64,000 nucleotides of DNA from Acidobacteria bacterium Ga0077534. Its GTDB lineage: Bacteria > Acidobacteriota > Blastocatellia > Pyrinomonadales > Pyrinomonadaceae. The notes beneath the pieces were generated by a model, which worked only from the letters and a program-made list of their open reading frames with translations, was not told the origin of the DNA and ran no database searches. The position numbers and the translations under genes are program-made. The DNA is taken from positions 62,001 to 126,000 of the forward strand of contig LNEI01000004.1 in assembly GCA_001464455.1 (NCBI GenBank), in the 5' to 3' direction. Shown one piece after another: positions 1-8,839 of the stretch; the first letter of the stretch is position 1; the number at the start of each line of letters is the position of its first letter.

Positions 1-2
1 CG

Positions 3-467
3 AAAGCACCTGCGGCGGTTCCGGCCCAGAAGCCTCAGGCGGCTCCGAAAAAAAGCTCTAAAACTGGCCTGATTGTCGGACTGCTACTCGCCTTTTTCTT
101 AATTGCGGGCGTCGGAGGCGGCGCTGGGTGGTGGATGCTGAATCGTTCGAGCGGCGGGACTGCTTCAGGAACGCCTACACCGCAGCCGGCAAATGTTTCG
201 ACACCAGCACCTACTCCCGAAAGTCCGGTTTTGACGGATACCAACACAGCGGGCGACACGAACGCAAACGCCGAGGTTGGTTCGGGTATGACTCCATCAG
301 GTTCAAATTCAAACGTCGCGGTCACGACACCGCCGGCTAACTCGAGATCGACGTCATCGACGACCACACCGCCGCGGCCAACAACGCCGAAACCGCCAAC
401 GACTGCGACGGATAAAGATAAACCGAAGGCAAAACCGAAAGATGATCGGACCGTGATTTTGCAGTAA
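3..467 (+). CDS. C-terminal part of a membrane-anchored protein with a Pro/Thr-rich tail (cut by window edge)
   Basis: The reading frame is open from the first bases, so the gene begins outside the window. A Pro/Ala/Lys-rich stretch leads into one hydrophobic segment (about residues 22-45 of the visible part, ending in two tryptophans). An extracytoplasmic tail of about 105 residues follows, rich in Thr, Pro, Ser and Asn, and ends in a lysine-rich stretch. This architecture (cytoplasmic domain, one membrane helix, low-complexity exterior) is common in membrane serine/threonine kinases and zinc-ribbon proteins, but no catalytic domain lies inside the window, so the function cannot be assigned. 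The next gene starts 16 bases downstream and is probably cotranscribed. Confidence 0.7.
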   Translation, partial: KAPAAVPAQKPQAAPKKSSKTGLIVGLLLAFFLIAGVGGGAGWWMLNRSSGGTASGTPTPQPANVSTPAPTPESPVLTDTNTAGDTNANAEVGSGMTPSGSNSNVAVTTPPANSRSTSSTTTPPRPTTPKPPTTATDKDKPKAKPKDDRTVILQ

Positions 468-483
468 ATTTTTGGTGAGATGT

Positions 484-1866
484 ATGAAACGCAGCCCATT
501 TTTAATAGCGATCTTCAGTTTTTTAGCAGTTGCTGCCTTGGTATCACCTGTCTTGGCCCAATCGAGAAAAGATAGAGATCAGGCCAAAAAGTTTCAGGAA
601 GATGCCGATAAGGCGATAACTGCAAAGAACTACAAAGATGCGGCAGACCTTTACGCCAAGTCTCTGCAACTGGTTCCTACTAATAATTACGCTCATTATC
701 GTAAAGGCTTTGCGCATTTCAGCCTAAAGGAATACGAACCGGCGATAAGCGCATTTACTACTGCTCTCAATCAGGGTTTCAAACCACTCGATATTTATCG
801 CATACGGTATTTCATCTATTTTGAGCAGGGCAATTATGACGCTGCGCTGGCTGACATTGATAAGGGCCTGGCACTTGCTCCAAACGACCAGAATTTCTTA
901 AATGCCCTGGGCGAGATAAAGTACGCCCAGAAAAAATACGACGATGCTCTGGTAGCTTTCCAAAAGGTAGCAAAGCTCGCTCCGGCTGGCGGCGATACCT
1001 ACTACAACATTGCTCGCGTTGCTCTCGGCATGAATGACAGTAAAGCACAGGCAGAGGCGGCCGCTACGGCTCTCGAAAAGGGAACCAGGTTTCCCGGAGA
1101 AACCTTCTTTTTGCTCGGTGATGCTAATCAGAAGCTGAAAAACAATGCTGCTGCGATAGATGCGTACAAGCGTTCGCTCGCTGTTAAGCCAAACGTTTAT
1201 CAGATCTATCAAAGCCTTTCGGACCTCTACAAAGCTGAGAGCCGGTGGGATGAATCGATAGATATTCTAAAAAAGGGGCTGATCCAATATCCGCTCGATG
1301 GCAACTTTTACACCGAACTCGGCCTGGTATATAGCCTCGCCGGTAGGCCGGCGGATGCGGTCGCCGCTGCTCGTTCGGGCGTACAGATCCTCCCTAATCA
1401 GGCTTCGGGCTACACAAACCTTTGCCGAGCACTAAACGAAACAAAAGACTACAGAGGAGCTGTAGACGCCTGTAACGCTTCGTTGAGGATACGGCCCGAA
1501 GACGGAGAAACCTATTTCTATCTCGGTAACGCTCAGGCTCTCTTAGAAAGGCCCGCAGAGGCAACCCGAGCGTACTCAAATGCTGTACGTGGGCTGGTCG
1601 AAGCGACGAAAAAGAATCCGGAACAATCGGATCTTTGGTACCTGCTTGGCAATTCCTATTTCGCTGACAAGCAGGTTGATAAAGCTATAGAGGCGTATCT
1701 TAAATGTCTTGAGATCAGTCCAAAGTTCTTAAAGGCTAGGGCAAATCTCGGCATCGCTTACACGCGCAAAAAGAATAAGCCGGCTGCGACAGAGCAGTAC
1801 AATCTTTTATTGGCATCGGATGCGGATCTGGCGGCTAGGGTTAAAGCCGAGATAGACAGAATGTAG
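484..1866 (+). CDS. Secreted tetratricopeptide-repeat protein
   Basis: The protein starts with a clear signal peptide (MKR, hydrophobic core, cleavage after a VLAQ-like site near residue 26). It then consists almost entirely of TPR units of about 34 residues (A.YYNIA.VALGMND, GETYFYLGNAQALL, DLWYLLGNSYF, KARANLGIAYTRK). I chose ATG 484 because GGTGAG lies just upstream and the signal peptide starts there; GTG 475 and TTG 472 are in frame but would add a polar leader. TPR proteins act as protein-interaction scaffolds. Nothing here identifies a partner. The location should be the periplasm. Confidence 0.8.
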   Translation: MKRSPFLIAIFSFLAVAALVSPVLAQSRKDRDQAKKFQEDADKAITAKNYKDAADLYAKSLQLVPTNNYAHYRKGFAHFSLKEYEPAISAFTTALNQGFKPLDIYRIRYFIYFEQGNYDAALADIDKGLALAPNDQNFLNALGEIKYAQKKYDDALVAFQKVAKLAPAGGDTYYNIARVALGMNDSKAQAEAAATALEKGTRFPGETFFLLGDANQKLKNNAAAIDAYKRSLAVKPNVYQIYQSLSDLYKAESRWDESIDILKKGLIQYPLDGNFYTELGLVYSLAGRPADAVAAARSGVQILPNQASGYTNLCRALNETKDYRGAVDACNASLRIRPEDGETYFYLGNAQALLERPAEATRAYSNAVRGLVEATKKNPEQSDLWYLLGNSYFADKQVDKAIEAYLKCLEISPKFLKARANLGIAYTRKKNKPAATEQYNLLLASDADLAARVKAEIDRM

Positions 1867-1874
1867 AAAGCTAG

Positions 1875-2687
1875 CTAGAGGCGCGTTCGTTTTGGCCGCG
1901 GATTGGTCTCGACATCGACGCTTTGAAACTTCAACACGATCCGCATGTTCTCGGGCCGGTTTTCCATGACTGCCGGAACGAATGGCGTGGATGCGGAATT
2001 TGAACGGAAGGCACGATCCAGTTCGTCGACTGTCAGCCTGTCGTCCGGCGATTCGACGACGTCCGTAATTCGGGCAAGTCCGTTGCTAAAGACTTCGGCA
2101 ACTACGACTACCTCTTCGTCCTTCATCTTCCCGCGGAACATCGATCTTGTAACCGCCAACAGGGCTCCTTCTGGATTGATGCTTGGCGATTCGCTCGCAA
2201 AGGCCGATCTGGAATTCACGAAATCAATTGGCGACACCATCGATCGCCGCTCCTCAGGCGTATAGTTTTTGGCAAGGATGACAGGTTCTGATCGAGCATC
2301 CCTAACGGTCTCGACCGGCGCGGGCCGCAGGAGTCCTGACTGTAAGGTACCGAGAAATCCAAAGCCAATGACCGCCGATGTGATAACGCCCACTACATAC
2401 GGCATAAACCGCATTTGAAACCATTCCCCTAGAGCTTTGGTCGAGTTTGGAGCTGACACAACCCTTTCTTGGCCGCGAAGCGATCGTTTGAGATCGCTTC
2501 GGAAAGCCAAAGACAGTTCCGGCCGTTTGAGGCTTCGAAGATCAGCCCTTAGTTCCAGATACTCCGAATTCTTTTGCCGACAAAGCGGGCAGACCTTCAA
2601 GTGCGCAGCGATAGAATCAGCCATGGCATAGCCAGTCATGCCGTCGGCATAAATTGAGAGATCCTGATCTATTTCTGAGCATTTCAT
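1875..2687 (-). CDS. Anti-sigma factor with zinc-finger (ZAS-type) N-terminus and one membrane helix
   Basis: The N-terminus carries the His-x3-Cys-x2-Cys signature of zinc-binding anti-sigma domains (AHLKVCPLC, about residues 28-36). A transmembrane helix follows at about residues 95-118 (FMPYVVGVITSAVIGFGFLG), then an extracytoplasmic domain ending in basic residues. The gene lies downstream of an ECF sigma gene on the same strand, the usual arrangement of a regulator and its inhibitor. By family knowledge the cytoplasmic domain would hold the sigma factor until an envelope signal releases it. The C-terminal sensor region is not recognised. Confidence 0.8.
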   Translation of the reverse strand: MKCSEIDQDLSIYADGMTGYAMADSIAAHLKVCPLCRQKNSEYLELRADLRSLKRPELSLAFRSDLKRSLRGQERVVSAPNSTKALGEWFQMRFMPYVVGVITSAVIGFGFLGTLQSGLLRPAPVETVRDARSEPVILAKNYTPEERRSMVSPIDFVNSRSAFASESPSINPEGALLAVTRSMFRGKMKDEEVVVVAEVFSNGLARITDVVESPDDRLTVDELDRAFRSNSASTPFVPAVMENRPENMRIVLKFQSVDVETNPRPKRTRL

Positions 2688-2708
2688 AGCAAATCGCTCC
2701 GATTTAAC

Positions 2709-2864
2709 TTATGGAAAGCTCACTGACCCCGGCTGCAGTTCACGCGAACCGCAACGCTTCAGAAGATTTTGATCGAGATATCGCAATGTAGAAACCGCTT
2801 TTTCCATCGAGTGTTGCTGGTCGATTTCAAACTGCTTTTTCCGCACAGCTAATTGCTCTTTCAT
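2709..2864 (-). CDS. Possible 51-residue small protein between sigma and anti-sigma genes
   Basis: A small frame starts at ATG 2864 directly after an AGGTG-like sequence and encodes a charged, Gln/Lys-rich peptide that begins MKEQLAVRKKQFEID and could form one helix. It fills most of the gap between the sigma and anti-sigma genes on the same strand. The ribosome site is too close to the start and the frame is also open upstream, so this may be noncoding. No family is recognised. Confidence 0.25.
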   Translation of the reverse strand: MKEQLAVRKKQFEIDQQHSMEKAVSTLRYLDQNLLKRCGSRELQPGSVSFP

Positions 2865-2958
2865 CACCTGTCTTTGCTCCCGCCGACCTATCGTTTGGCA
2901 CCGATTTTTATTAAGTCTTCAATACCGAGACCGGGGCGAGTCAGCCTTCCATAAGTTG

Positions 2959-3612
2959 TCAAAAATCTTTGAGCCTTCGTCTCAACTCTTCGCGACCCCG
3001 CGAGATACGGGATTTTACCGTCCCAATGCCGGTGTCTAGTGCGACAGCGGTCTCCTCATAACTAAGGCCTTCGATATCGCAAAGCACCACTGCTTCGCGA
3101 AATATTTTTGGCATGTCCGCGAGTGCCGCTCGGATTGCCGTCTCGCGCTCGATCCGCAGGGCAGCGTCTTCCGGACTTATCGAAACATCAGACAGCGTTT
3201 CGCCCACGGTCATTTCTGTACTGCCGATCGTCGAATCTAGCGAAACCGTTACGTCGCGCCGCCTTCGTTTCCACCAGCGGAAACGGTTTCGAGATTCGTT
3301 GATCGCGATCCGGTAGAGCCAGGTTTTCAATTCCGAATCGCCTCGGAAACTCTTAATCGATCTTAGAACCCTCAGAAACGTTTCCTGAGTCAGATCGCGT
3401 GCTTCCTCTGCATCCTCGGTCAATCGAAACAGCAGAGCGTAAACATCGCCTGAAAATCTGTCGACCAGCGTGTCGAACGCATTTGCGTCGCCAGCCTTTA
3501 ATTTGTCAAGAAAAAGGGAATCCTCGGCCGTGCGAATAGAGAGCGTCGCGGTCGACGCAGAGGCATTCCCAATTTCTTCGCCGTCAAATGTAATTGACTT
3601 ACTGAAGACCAT
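2959..3612 (-). CDS. RNA polymerase ECF sigma factor (RpoE-like)
   Basis: The 217-residue protein has the two ECF domains. Region 2 is at about residues 33-105 (FDTLVDRFSGDVYALLFRL, then DLTQETFLRVLRSIKSFRGD and a WLYRIAINESRNRFRWWKRR helix). Region 4 is at about residues 155-212 (ALADMPKIFREAVVLCDIEG, then TAVALDTGIGTVKSRISRGR as the helix-turn-helix that reads the -35 element). The linker of about 45 residues is of normal length. The anti-sigma gene downstream and a GGAAC/GTCTAA promoter upstream suggest an autoregulated envelope-stress type switch; the signal is unknown. Confidence 0.92.
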   Translation of the reverse strand: MVFSKSITFDGEEIGNASASTATLSIRTAEDSLFLDKLKAGDANAFDTLVDRFSGDVYALLFRLTEDAEEARDLTQETFLRVLRSIKSFRGDSELKTWLYRIAINESRNRFRWWKRRRRDVTVSLDSTIGSTEMTVGETLSDVSISPEDAALRIERETAIRAALADMPKIFREAVVLCDIEGLSYEETAVALDTGIGTVKSRISRGREELRRRLKDF

Positions 3613-3685
3613 CGCCCGCCTATTCTCACATTCTCGTTTTCCGAGAAGCCCAAGTTGCCCCGTCCGATTTCTCTCGGACTGTTTA

Positions 3686-3714
3686 CTTAGACACCACCGG
3701 GAGGAATTTGTTCC
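3686..3714 (-). promoter_or_regulatory. Candidate ECF-type promoter of the sigma gene
   Basis: Read on the minus strand, GGAAC (3714-3710) is followed after 17 bases by GTCTAAG (3692-3686). This matches the GGAAC...GTCTAA pattern known for RpoE-like sigma factors, and the start codon at 3612 lies about 70 bases further on. It suggests that the sigma factor transcribes its own gene. Inferred from pattern and position only. Confidence 0.5.
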
Positions 3715-3806
3715 CGGTGAGTTCTATTAATCTTTACTTTCTCGTCTTTCGACCATTTTCCTTCGGTTATTTGCTCTTAAGCGGCATTTAGGCTACATTT
3801 AGTGTT

Positions 3807-3836
3807 TTGAAAAGCGCCCGCTCATTGCGATTATAC
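3807..3836 (+). promoter_or_regulatory. Weak candidate promoter for the YfgM-like gene
   Basis: TTGAAA (3807-3812) and TTATAC (3831-3836) are separated by 18 bases, about 38 bases before ATG 3874. The -10 match is mediocre. The rest of the 3613-3873 gap shows no other gene. Confidence 0.3.
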
Positions 3837-3873
3837 AACGCGCAGCGCTTATAAAATTGCAATATATTTAACG

Positions 3874-4728
3874 ATGGCACAGAAAAAAAGACGTTTTCAA
3901 CAGCTTCAGGCCGCAGCGGCCGACACGGCGATCAAAGACAATCGGGTCTACACAAACCCCGTTCAGAAACAGGTAAGCGAGAAACTTGACGAGATCGGCA
4001 AGAACTTCGAAGGCAAAACGCGAACCGTCCTCTACGCGGTTGGAGCTCTTATTGTCGTTGCCGTACTTGTCATGGTCTTCATGAACTGGAGTCGTCGTGC
4101 CAGCAGTGCGGGTCAGGCCGCTTTGGGCAAGGCGATCGAAACCTCGCAGGCGAGGATCTCAGAAACGGGTACCCCGGCCGGTTCGACTGCAAAAACCTTT
4201 AAGACTGAAAAGGAACGTTCCGAGGCCGCGATATTAGAGTTCCAGGCCGCTGCCGATCAGTTCGGTGGCGATGTAGCCGAAAAAGCGAAATACTTCATTG
4301 CCGTCAGTAAGCTTGACGTTGACCGTGCCGCCGCAATACAGGAACTTGAAGGCTTGTCTTCGAAGACTGACGAGGTCGGCAAGATGGCAAAATTTGCCCT
4401 CGCGAATACTCGCGTGGCCGACAACCGTCTGGATGATGCCCTAGTTTTGCTGCAAGAACTCGCAAAAATGGATGATGCGATCGTAGCAAAGGATACGGTC
4501 AATTTTGAGATCGCGAAGATCTACGAAAAGCAAGGTAAAAAAGCAGAGGCGGTAGAGATCTATTTCAACATTGCCAAAACTGCGGCAGAAGCCAAAGATG
4601 CTGACGGAAAGGCGATAACACCGACTCAAACTGCAACCGACGCGAAAGAAAAGGTTACCGAACTCGACCCTGTAAAGGCGAAAGAGATACCTGAACAAAC
4701 ACCCGAATCGCCATTTGGACTTGGCTAG
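3874..4728 (+). CDS. YfgM-like single-pass membrane protein with TPR-like periplasmic domain
   Basis: A basic cytoplasmic N-terminus of about 50 residues (MAQKKRRFQQLQAAAAD) precedes one membrane helix (about 53-72, VLYAVGALIVVAVLVMVFM). A periplasmic helical repeat domain follows, in which TPR-like units are visible (AKFALANTRVADNRLDDALVLL, NFEIAKIYEKQGKKAEAVEI). This is the layout of YfgM, the ancillary SecYEG/chaperone-linked protein. A Pro/Glu-rich tail ends the protein. The assignment is by architecture; exchange of clients with periplasmic chaperones is known for YfgM only and is inferred here. Confidence 0.65.
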   Translation: MAQKKRRFQQLQAAAADTAIKDNRVYTNPVQKQVSEKLDEIGKNFEGKTRTVLYAVGALIVVAVLVMVFMNWSRRASSAGQAALGKAIETSQARISETGTPAGSTAKTFKTEKERSEAAILEFQAAADQFGGDVAEKAKYFIAVSKLDVDRAAAIQELEGLSSKTDEVGKMAKFALANTRVADNRLDDALVLLQELAKMDDAIVAKDTVNFEIAKIYEKQGKKAEAVEIYFNIAKTAAEAKDADGKAITPTQTATDAKEKVTELDPVKAKEIPEQTPESPFGLG

Positions 4729-4775
4729 TAGTCGAATTTTCGGTAATTCTACTTCAATCGACCTTTTGTTCTCTC

Positions 4776-6203
4776 ATGCGGACACCGGCCACATTGGACG
4801 AACGTGAAATATCCGAACCTGTTAGCGAGAGAGCGACCGGGGGCCTTGCCCTCACGGAAGATCTCTCGCTTCGTGTTTCTCCACATGGTTATTTTGCAGC
4901 TATCTATGTCGGGTCATTCATTTCCGCTCTATTCTTCTACCTCGAATTCGACCGTGTCGCAATAGCGGCGTTCATTGTTTCCTGGGTGGTGGTCCCATTC
5001 CTGGCCTTTCGTGACCGAATAACCTTTGACGGGAAACGCCTTGTACGAACCGGCTATCTTCCGCAACTATGGTCATGGCTCACGGTAGCTCGGCGACGCC
5101 TTAAAATTTCCGACATCGAACAGGTCGAAACTCACGCGATCCGTGTACTGAGGCGGGGCGGTAATATCTATTACCGATATCGAACTGTTTTTCGTGGAAA
5201 GGGGGTGAGCGTATCGATCGCGTCGGGCGGCGATGAGTTCCGGAACATGGTCAGGTCGATACTGGTTCAACTGCCAGAGAATGCTCTCGATACTCGATCT
5301 ATAGAACTTCGAGATCACCTCGTAGACCCGAAAGAGGCTTTGATGCGGGCAGAATTCGCAAGGATCCCGGACGCTGACGTACTTGAATCGCTTCTCACGC
5401 CAATTTCTCGCGGCAGAGCTGCCGAAATGACCAGACCTTCAACGATCGCCGATGACGCCGAGGCCGAAGATCTCCGCAGCTTGGGTAACGAATTGCGATT
5501 AGCAGGATATTTGCTCCAGGCGCTTGAGGCTTTTCGGCGGGCCCTTGTTATAAAACCACGGGATTCTCGTCTGCTCTTTGACTTTGCCAGGTGCCTATAC
5601 GCTTATGCCGGTGTGCGGCGGGATAAAGAGATGGAACACAGATCTTTGGCCGCCATTCGTTTATCGGAGATGCGGGGCAGAGAGGACTTGGACCTGACCA
5701 CCCGGCTGGGTGAATGGTACTTTCAGATCGGCGAGTGGAAACGGGCGGCCGCGGCCTTCCAGCGCGTCATCGACAGGGCGGGAGCTAACTTCCGCACGGC
5801 TCTCGGCTTGGCAGAGATCGCTCTTCGCGAAGGCAAGATCGCCCACGTTATTCATAATTTTGCATCTGCCGGTTCAACCGCGCAGACGCCGAGCCTTCGA
5901 CGTTGGTCACGTAACGAGTCTGCGTATTTCTCGAATCTTAATTCGGATGACGAGTATATGGAGCTTGAGGTTGGTCGAATAAACATGCTCGGCACTCTCG
6001 ACAGTTCTCGAAAAACGGCCCTACGGATAGCCATATTTGCCCTGCCACTCATAGCCACCGGTCTCGTATTCGAGGATCAACTAGTCACAAATATCGGATG
6101 GGCTGTATCTTCATTTGCCCTTCTTATGTGGATCGTTTTGATCATCAGTTATAGGCTGATGAGTCAGCGGATCCCTTACGAATTCATCGAAGGTGACGAG
6201 TAG
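4776..6203 (+). CDS. TPR-containing multi-pass membrane protein, function unknown
   Basis: Two hydrophobic helices sit near residues 40-80. A soluble part of about 60 residues rich in Arg and aromatics follows (DRITFDGKRLVRTGYL, then RYRTVFRGKGVSVSI) and resembles a small PH-like/beta domain. TPR units occupy about residues 225-365 (RSLGNELRLAGYLLQALEAF, GEWYFQIGEWKRAAAAF). Two more helices lie near the C-terminus (about 415-460). Both ends and the TPR region would face the cytoplasm if the helices pair as hairpins. I do not recognise the family. It follows the YfgM-like gene by 47 bases. Confidence 0.65.
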   Translation: MRTPATLDEREISEPVSERATGGLALTEDLSLRVSPHGYFAAIYVGSFISALFFYLEFDRVAIAAFIVSWVVVPFLAFRDRITFDGKRLVRTGYLPQLWSWLTVARRRLKISDIEQVETHAIRVLRRGGNIYYRYRTVFRGKGVSVSIASGGDEFRNMVRSILVQLPENALDTRSIELRDHLVDPKEALMRAEFARIPDADVLESLLTPISRGRAAEMTRPSTIADDAEAEDLRSLGNELRLAGYLLQALEAFRRALVIKPRDSRLLFDFARCLYAYAGVRRDKEMEHRSLAAIRLSEMRGREDLDLTTRLGEWYFQIGEWKRAAAAFQRVIDRAGANFRTALGLAEIALREGKIAHVIHNFASAGSTAQTPSLRRWSRNESAYFSNLNSDDEYMELEVGRINMLGTLDSSRKTALRIAIFALPLIATGLVFEDQLVTNIGWAVSSFALLMWIVLIISYRLMSQRIPYEFIEGDE

Positions 6204-6222
6204 TAGTTTTTAGACGACAGCA

Positions 6223-6864
6223 ATGTGTGGAAGAGCTTCGCAAAGACATGTCAGCCGATACGAGAAGTATATCGCGTATTGGGAGATGCCCGACGAAACG
6301 ATCGAGCGGAATAACCTGCGCCCAACCGAACCGGCGTGGATCGTCGCCCGCCGTGGAGATGGCTTGATCAGGACCTTGGAAGGTCGCTGGTGGTGTCAGT
6401 GGGATGGGGCTCGCCAGTTCGAAACAAAGTTCCCGACGTTTAACGCCCGTGTCGAAACGATGCACCAAAAGAAGCTTTGGTCCGACTTGCTTAAGAAAGG
6501 GCAGCGTTGTCTTTTTCCTATCGACAGTTTTTATGAATGGCCGATAAAAGGGAGAGGAGTGTCGCCAGTTGAGATCTTTGTCCAAGGTCGAGAGCCGTTT
6601 GCCCTTGCTGGCCTCTGGAGCCGCTATTTTGAGAATGGGCAGACAAGATATTCGTTTACGACATTTACGACCGAGCCGAATGAATTCATGCGCCCGATCC
6701 ATGAAAAGGCGATGCCAGTTATCTTAAACAGCACTGACCAGCAAAGACTCTGGTTGGAAGCCGGGGATGAAGACTTACTGAGACCTTACGACGGCGAGAT
6801 GGAGGCGGAACAGCTCTCAGACACTCTCGAAAAAATGCATCCTGACGAAAATAGAAAGTATTAA
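6223..6864 (+). CDS. SOS response-associated peptidase (SRAP) family protein, YedK/HMCES-like
   Basis: The protein starts MCGR, so that Cys2 becomes N-terminal after methionine removal. It contains the other conserved SRAP residues: Asn in ERNNLRPTEPA, FNARVET, Glu in CLFPIDSFYEW (about residue 106) and His in IHEKAMPVIL (about residue 160). YedK and HMCES use Cys2 to form a stable thiazolidine crosslink with abasic sites in single-stranded DNA, protecting the lesion. Length (213 aa) is normal. No LexA box was identified upstream. Confidence 0.9.
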   Translation: MCGRASQRHVSRYEKYIAYWEMPDETIERNNLRPTEPAWIVARRGDGLIRTLEGRWWCQWDGARQFETKFPTFNARVETMHQKKLWSDLLKKGQRCLFPIDSFYEWPIKGRGVSPVEIFVQGREPFALAGLWSRYFENGQTRYSFTTFTTEPNEFMRPIHEKAMPVILNSTDQQRLWLEAGDEDLLRPYDGEMEAEQLSDTLEKMHPDENRKY

Positions 6865-6921
6865 ACTCTAGCAGGTGGGGCGAATCCGAGAAAACGTTTT
6901 GTCGGAAAAACGAATTCGTCT

Positions 6922-6948
6922 TTGAAAAACTATGTTTCCTGATATACT
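6922..6948 (+). promoter_or_regulatory. Weak candidate promoter upstream of pspA
   Basis: TTGAAA (6922-6927) and TATACT (6943-6948) have a 15-base spacer, shorter than ideal, about 95 bases before the pspA start. I looked for a sigma-54 -24/-12 element, which drives pspA in enterobacteria, and did not find a convincing one. Confidence 0.28.
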
Positions 6949-7041
6949 TAAGCCTGAAATTGCAACTTTGCCGGATACTGTATCGTAGAGAATTTGGCTG
7001 TTGTTTGTGGTAGCACATTTTTGAGGAGCGAGTGAGAAAAA

Positions 7042-7827
7042 ATGGGATTGTGGGCAAGAATAAGCAGAGTATTTCGAGCTAGTACGGGTGCGGCTCTCGA
7101 CAAGATCGAAAATCCGGAATTGGTGCTGCAGCAAACGATCCGCGATATGCGCGATCGAGTTCCTGAACTGAATAATTCCGTCGCTCAAGTCATGGCGACG
7201 GAACGTTTGCTGCTCAAACAGAAAGAGAACCTCTCGACACAGGTCGTCGATCTTGATTCCAAGATCAAAGCGTCCGTCAAAATGGGCCGTGATGATATCG
7301 CGACCGCTTATATCGGCCAGCTACAGCAGGCTCAGATGGATCTCGAAAGAACGTCCGCCCAGGCCGACCACGCTCAGTTAGCATCAAAACAGGCTCTAAA
7401 GGCCCGCGACAACTACGTCCTTAACATGAAAAAGCGTAGTGCCGAGGCGATGCAGCTGATCAGTGCCGCAAAGCAGGCAAAGCTTCAGGAGCAGCTCGCT
7501 CAGACGATGGACACCTTTAATATTGGTGACGATTCGTCTACTTTCGCCGAAATGCGTGAGAAGATCGACCGTCGCGTTGCCGCCGCTGAAGCCAAATTGC
7601 AGCTAGGTTCAAGTTCGGTCGATTCCCAGATGCAGGACATTGAACGCGAAGCGATGGATATTCAGCTTCAGGATAAGTTGCTCGAGTATAAATCTCAGAT
7701 GGGTATGCTCGGAGCGGGGTCTTCTCCTGCTAGCAAGCAAATCGCTGCGAATTCCGATGTTCAAGAGGCCGAGGTACTAAACAGTTCTATCCTTGATGAA
7801 GTCAATGAGAAGAGCCATTCGAACTGA
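7042..7827 (+). CDS. pspA: PspA/IM30 (Vipp1) family envelope-stress protein
   Basis: The 261-residue protein is almost entirely coiled coil and begins with an amphipathic helix (MGLWARISRVFRASTGAALD) followed by the family's ENPELVLQQTIRDM segment. This ESCRT-III-like family assembles on damaged inner membrane and limits proton leakage. It ends with a Ser/Asn-rich tail. A GGAG motif lies about 15 bases before the start, with GTGAG nearer. The next gene encodes a membrane coiled-coil protein that may work with it. Confidence 0.88.
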   Translation: MGLWARISRVFRASTGAALDKIENPELVLQQTIRDMRDRVPELNNSVAQVMATERLLLKQKENLSTQVVDLDSKIKASVKMGRDDIATAYIGQLQQAQMDLERTSAQADHAQLASKQALKARDNYVLNMKKRSAEAMQLISAAKQAKLQEQLAQTMDTFNIGDDSSTFAEMREKIDRRVAAAEAKLQLGSSSVDSQMQDIEREAMDIQLQDKLLEYKSQMGMLGAGSSPASKQIAANSDVQEAEVLNSSILDEVNEKSHSN

Positions 7828-7879
7828 TCGAATAGTTGATTCGAACGCCAAAGCGGCAAATTGCATCTGTTAGTTTGAT

Positions 7880-8728
7880 ATGGCTGATCTCGCAAAATAC
7901 CGGAACGACCTCACAAAGTTTGACCAGAGTTATGCCAAAGCCGCTCTAAAAGAGCCGGTGAACTTCTGGGGATTGGCTGGCTTTCTCGTCGCAGCCGCCT
8001 ACACGGGCAGCGTGATACCGTTGCTCATCGCTCTCGTGTGCGAGGCCATTTACATGGTCGTCGTTCCTAATCTTCCGCAGTATCGCCAGCTTGTCGTTAA
8101 CCGGGAAAAATACCGCCGCTTGAAAGAACATAATGACGGGAGAGAAAAGCTGATCAAATCGTTTACTCCCCGAGAAAGGGAAGCGGTGGAATACCTGCGA
8201 TGGTTGAAAGGGAAAATACAGGATAATTACACGAAGTTTACGGGTGCAGGGCAGATCCCTGCCAATCTTCAGGCTCTCGATCAACGTTGGGAAGACTTCG
8301 TTGATCTACTCGATGTCTATCGCCGCCGGAAGCAGCATCTGAAATCTATTAATAGACAGGCGGTTCACAACCAGCTTTCGCAGGCTTTTCGTGCGATGGA
8401 AGCAGCGGGCGACGAAAAGACAAAGCGTATCCAGCAAACAAATGTTGAAATTCTGAAACGCCGTATCTCGTCCTTCGATGAGATAGAACGAAGCGTAAAA
8501 CTCGTGGAAGGGCAGCTTCAATCTATAGAAAACTTCTTTAGCTACTTGAACGACGAGATCGTAACTATCACCACGCCAGAGAAATTCTCTCTTCTCGACT
8601 TTGAGCAGTTGTCGGATTCGATCGCGATGACCAAGCAAATGCTTGATGCCACTGCGGACGAGGTAGGAGCTTTAGATTCGTACAATCGTGAAATGGGAAA
8701 TCTAGAGTTGCTGCCCGGAGCCAAGTAA
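7880..8728 (+). CDS. Membrane-anchored coiled-coil protein, probable PspA partner
   Basis: Two adjacent hydrophobic helices (about residues 28-62, NFWGLAGFLVAAAYTG and VIPLLIALVCEAIYMVVVP) form a hairpin. About 200 residues of predicted coiled coil follow (QLVVNREKYRRLKEHND, NVEILKRRISSFDEIERSVK). It lies 52 bases after pspA on the same strand. I do not recognise a named family. Adjacency and shared coiled-coil character suggest a membrane receptor or cofactor for PspA, which is inference. Confidence 0.6.
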   Translation: MADLAKYRNDLTKFDQSYAKAALKEPVNFWGLAGFLVAAAYTGSVIPLLIALVCEAIYMVVVPNLPQYRQLVVNREKYRRLKEHNDGREKLIKSFTPREREAVEYLRWLKGKIQDNYTKFTGAGQIPANLQALDQRWEDFVDLLDVYRRRKQHLKSINRQAVHNQLSQAFRAMEAAGDEKTKRIQQTNVEILKRRISSFDEIERSVKLVEGQLQSIENFFSYLNDEIVTITTPEKFSLLDFEQLSDSIAMTKQMLDATADEVGALDSYNREMGNLELLPGAK

Positions 8729-8839
8729 CCGCTAGGTTAATATCGCCTTGATCAGAATTGCCGTAACAGCGAATATCGACTAAAATCAAGGGTTTCAGAC
8801 AATTGTCTGAGATCTTAGATAATAAATATATTCGCAATT

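Noticed and set aside
35-499. 154-residue minus-strand frame
   Set aside because: Antisense shadow of the Pro/Thr-rich tail; Val/Gly-rich composition mirrors the sense codons.
6865-7041. Sigma-54 promoter for pspA
   Set aside because: No GG-N10-GC element with proper context was found.
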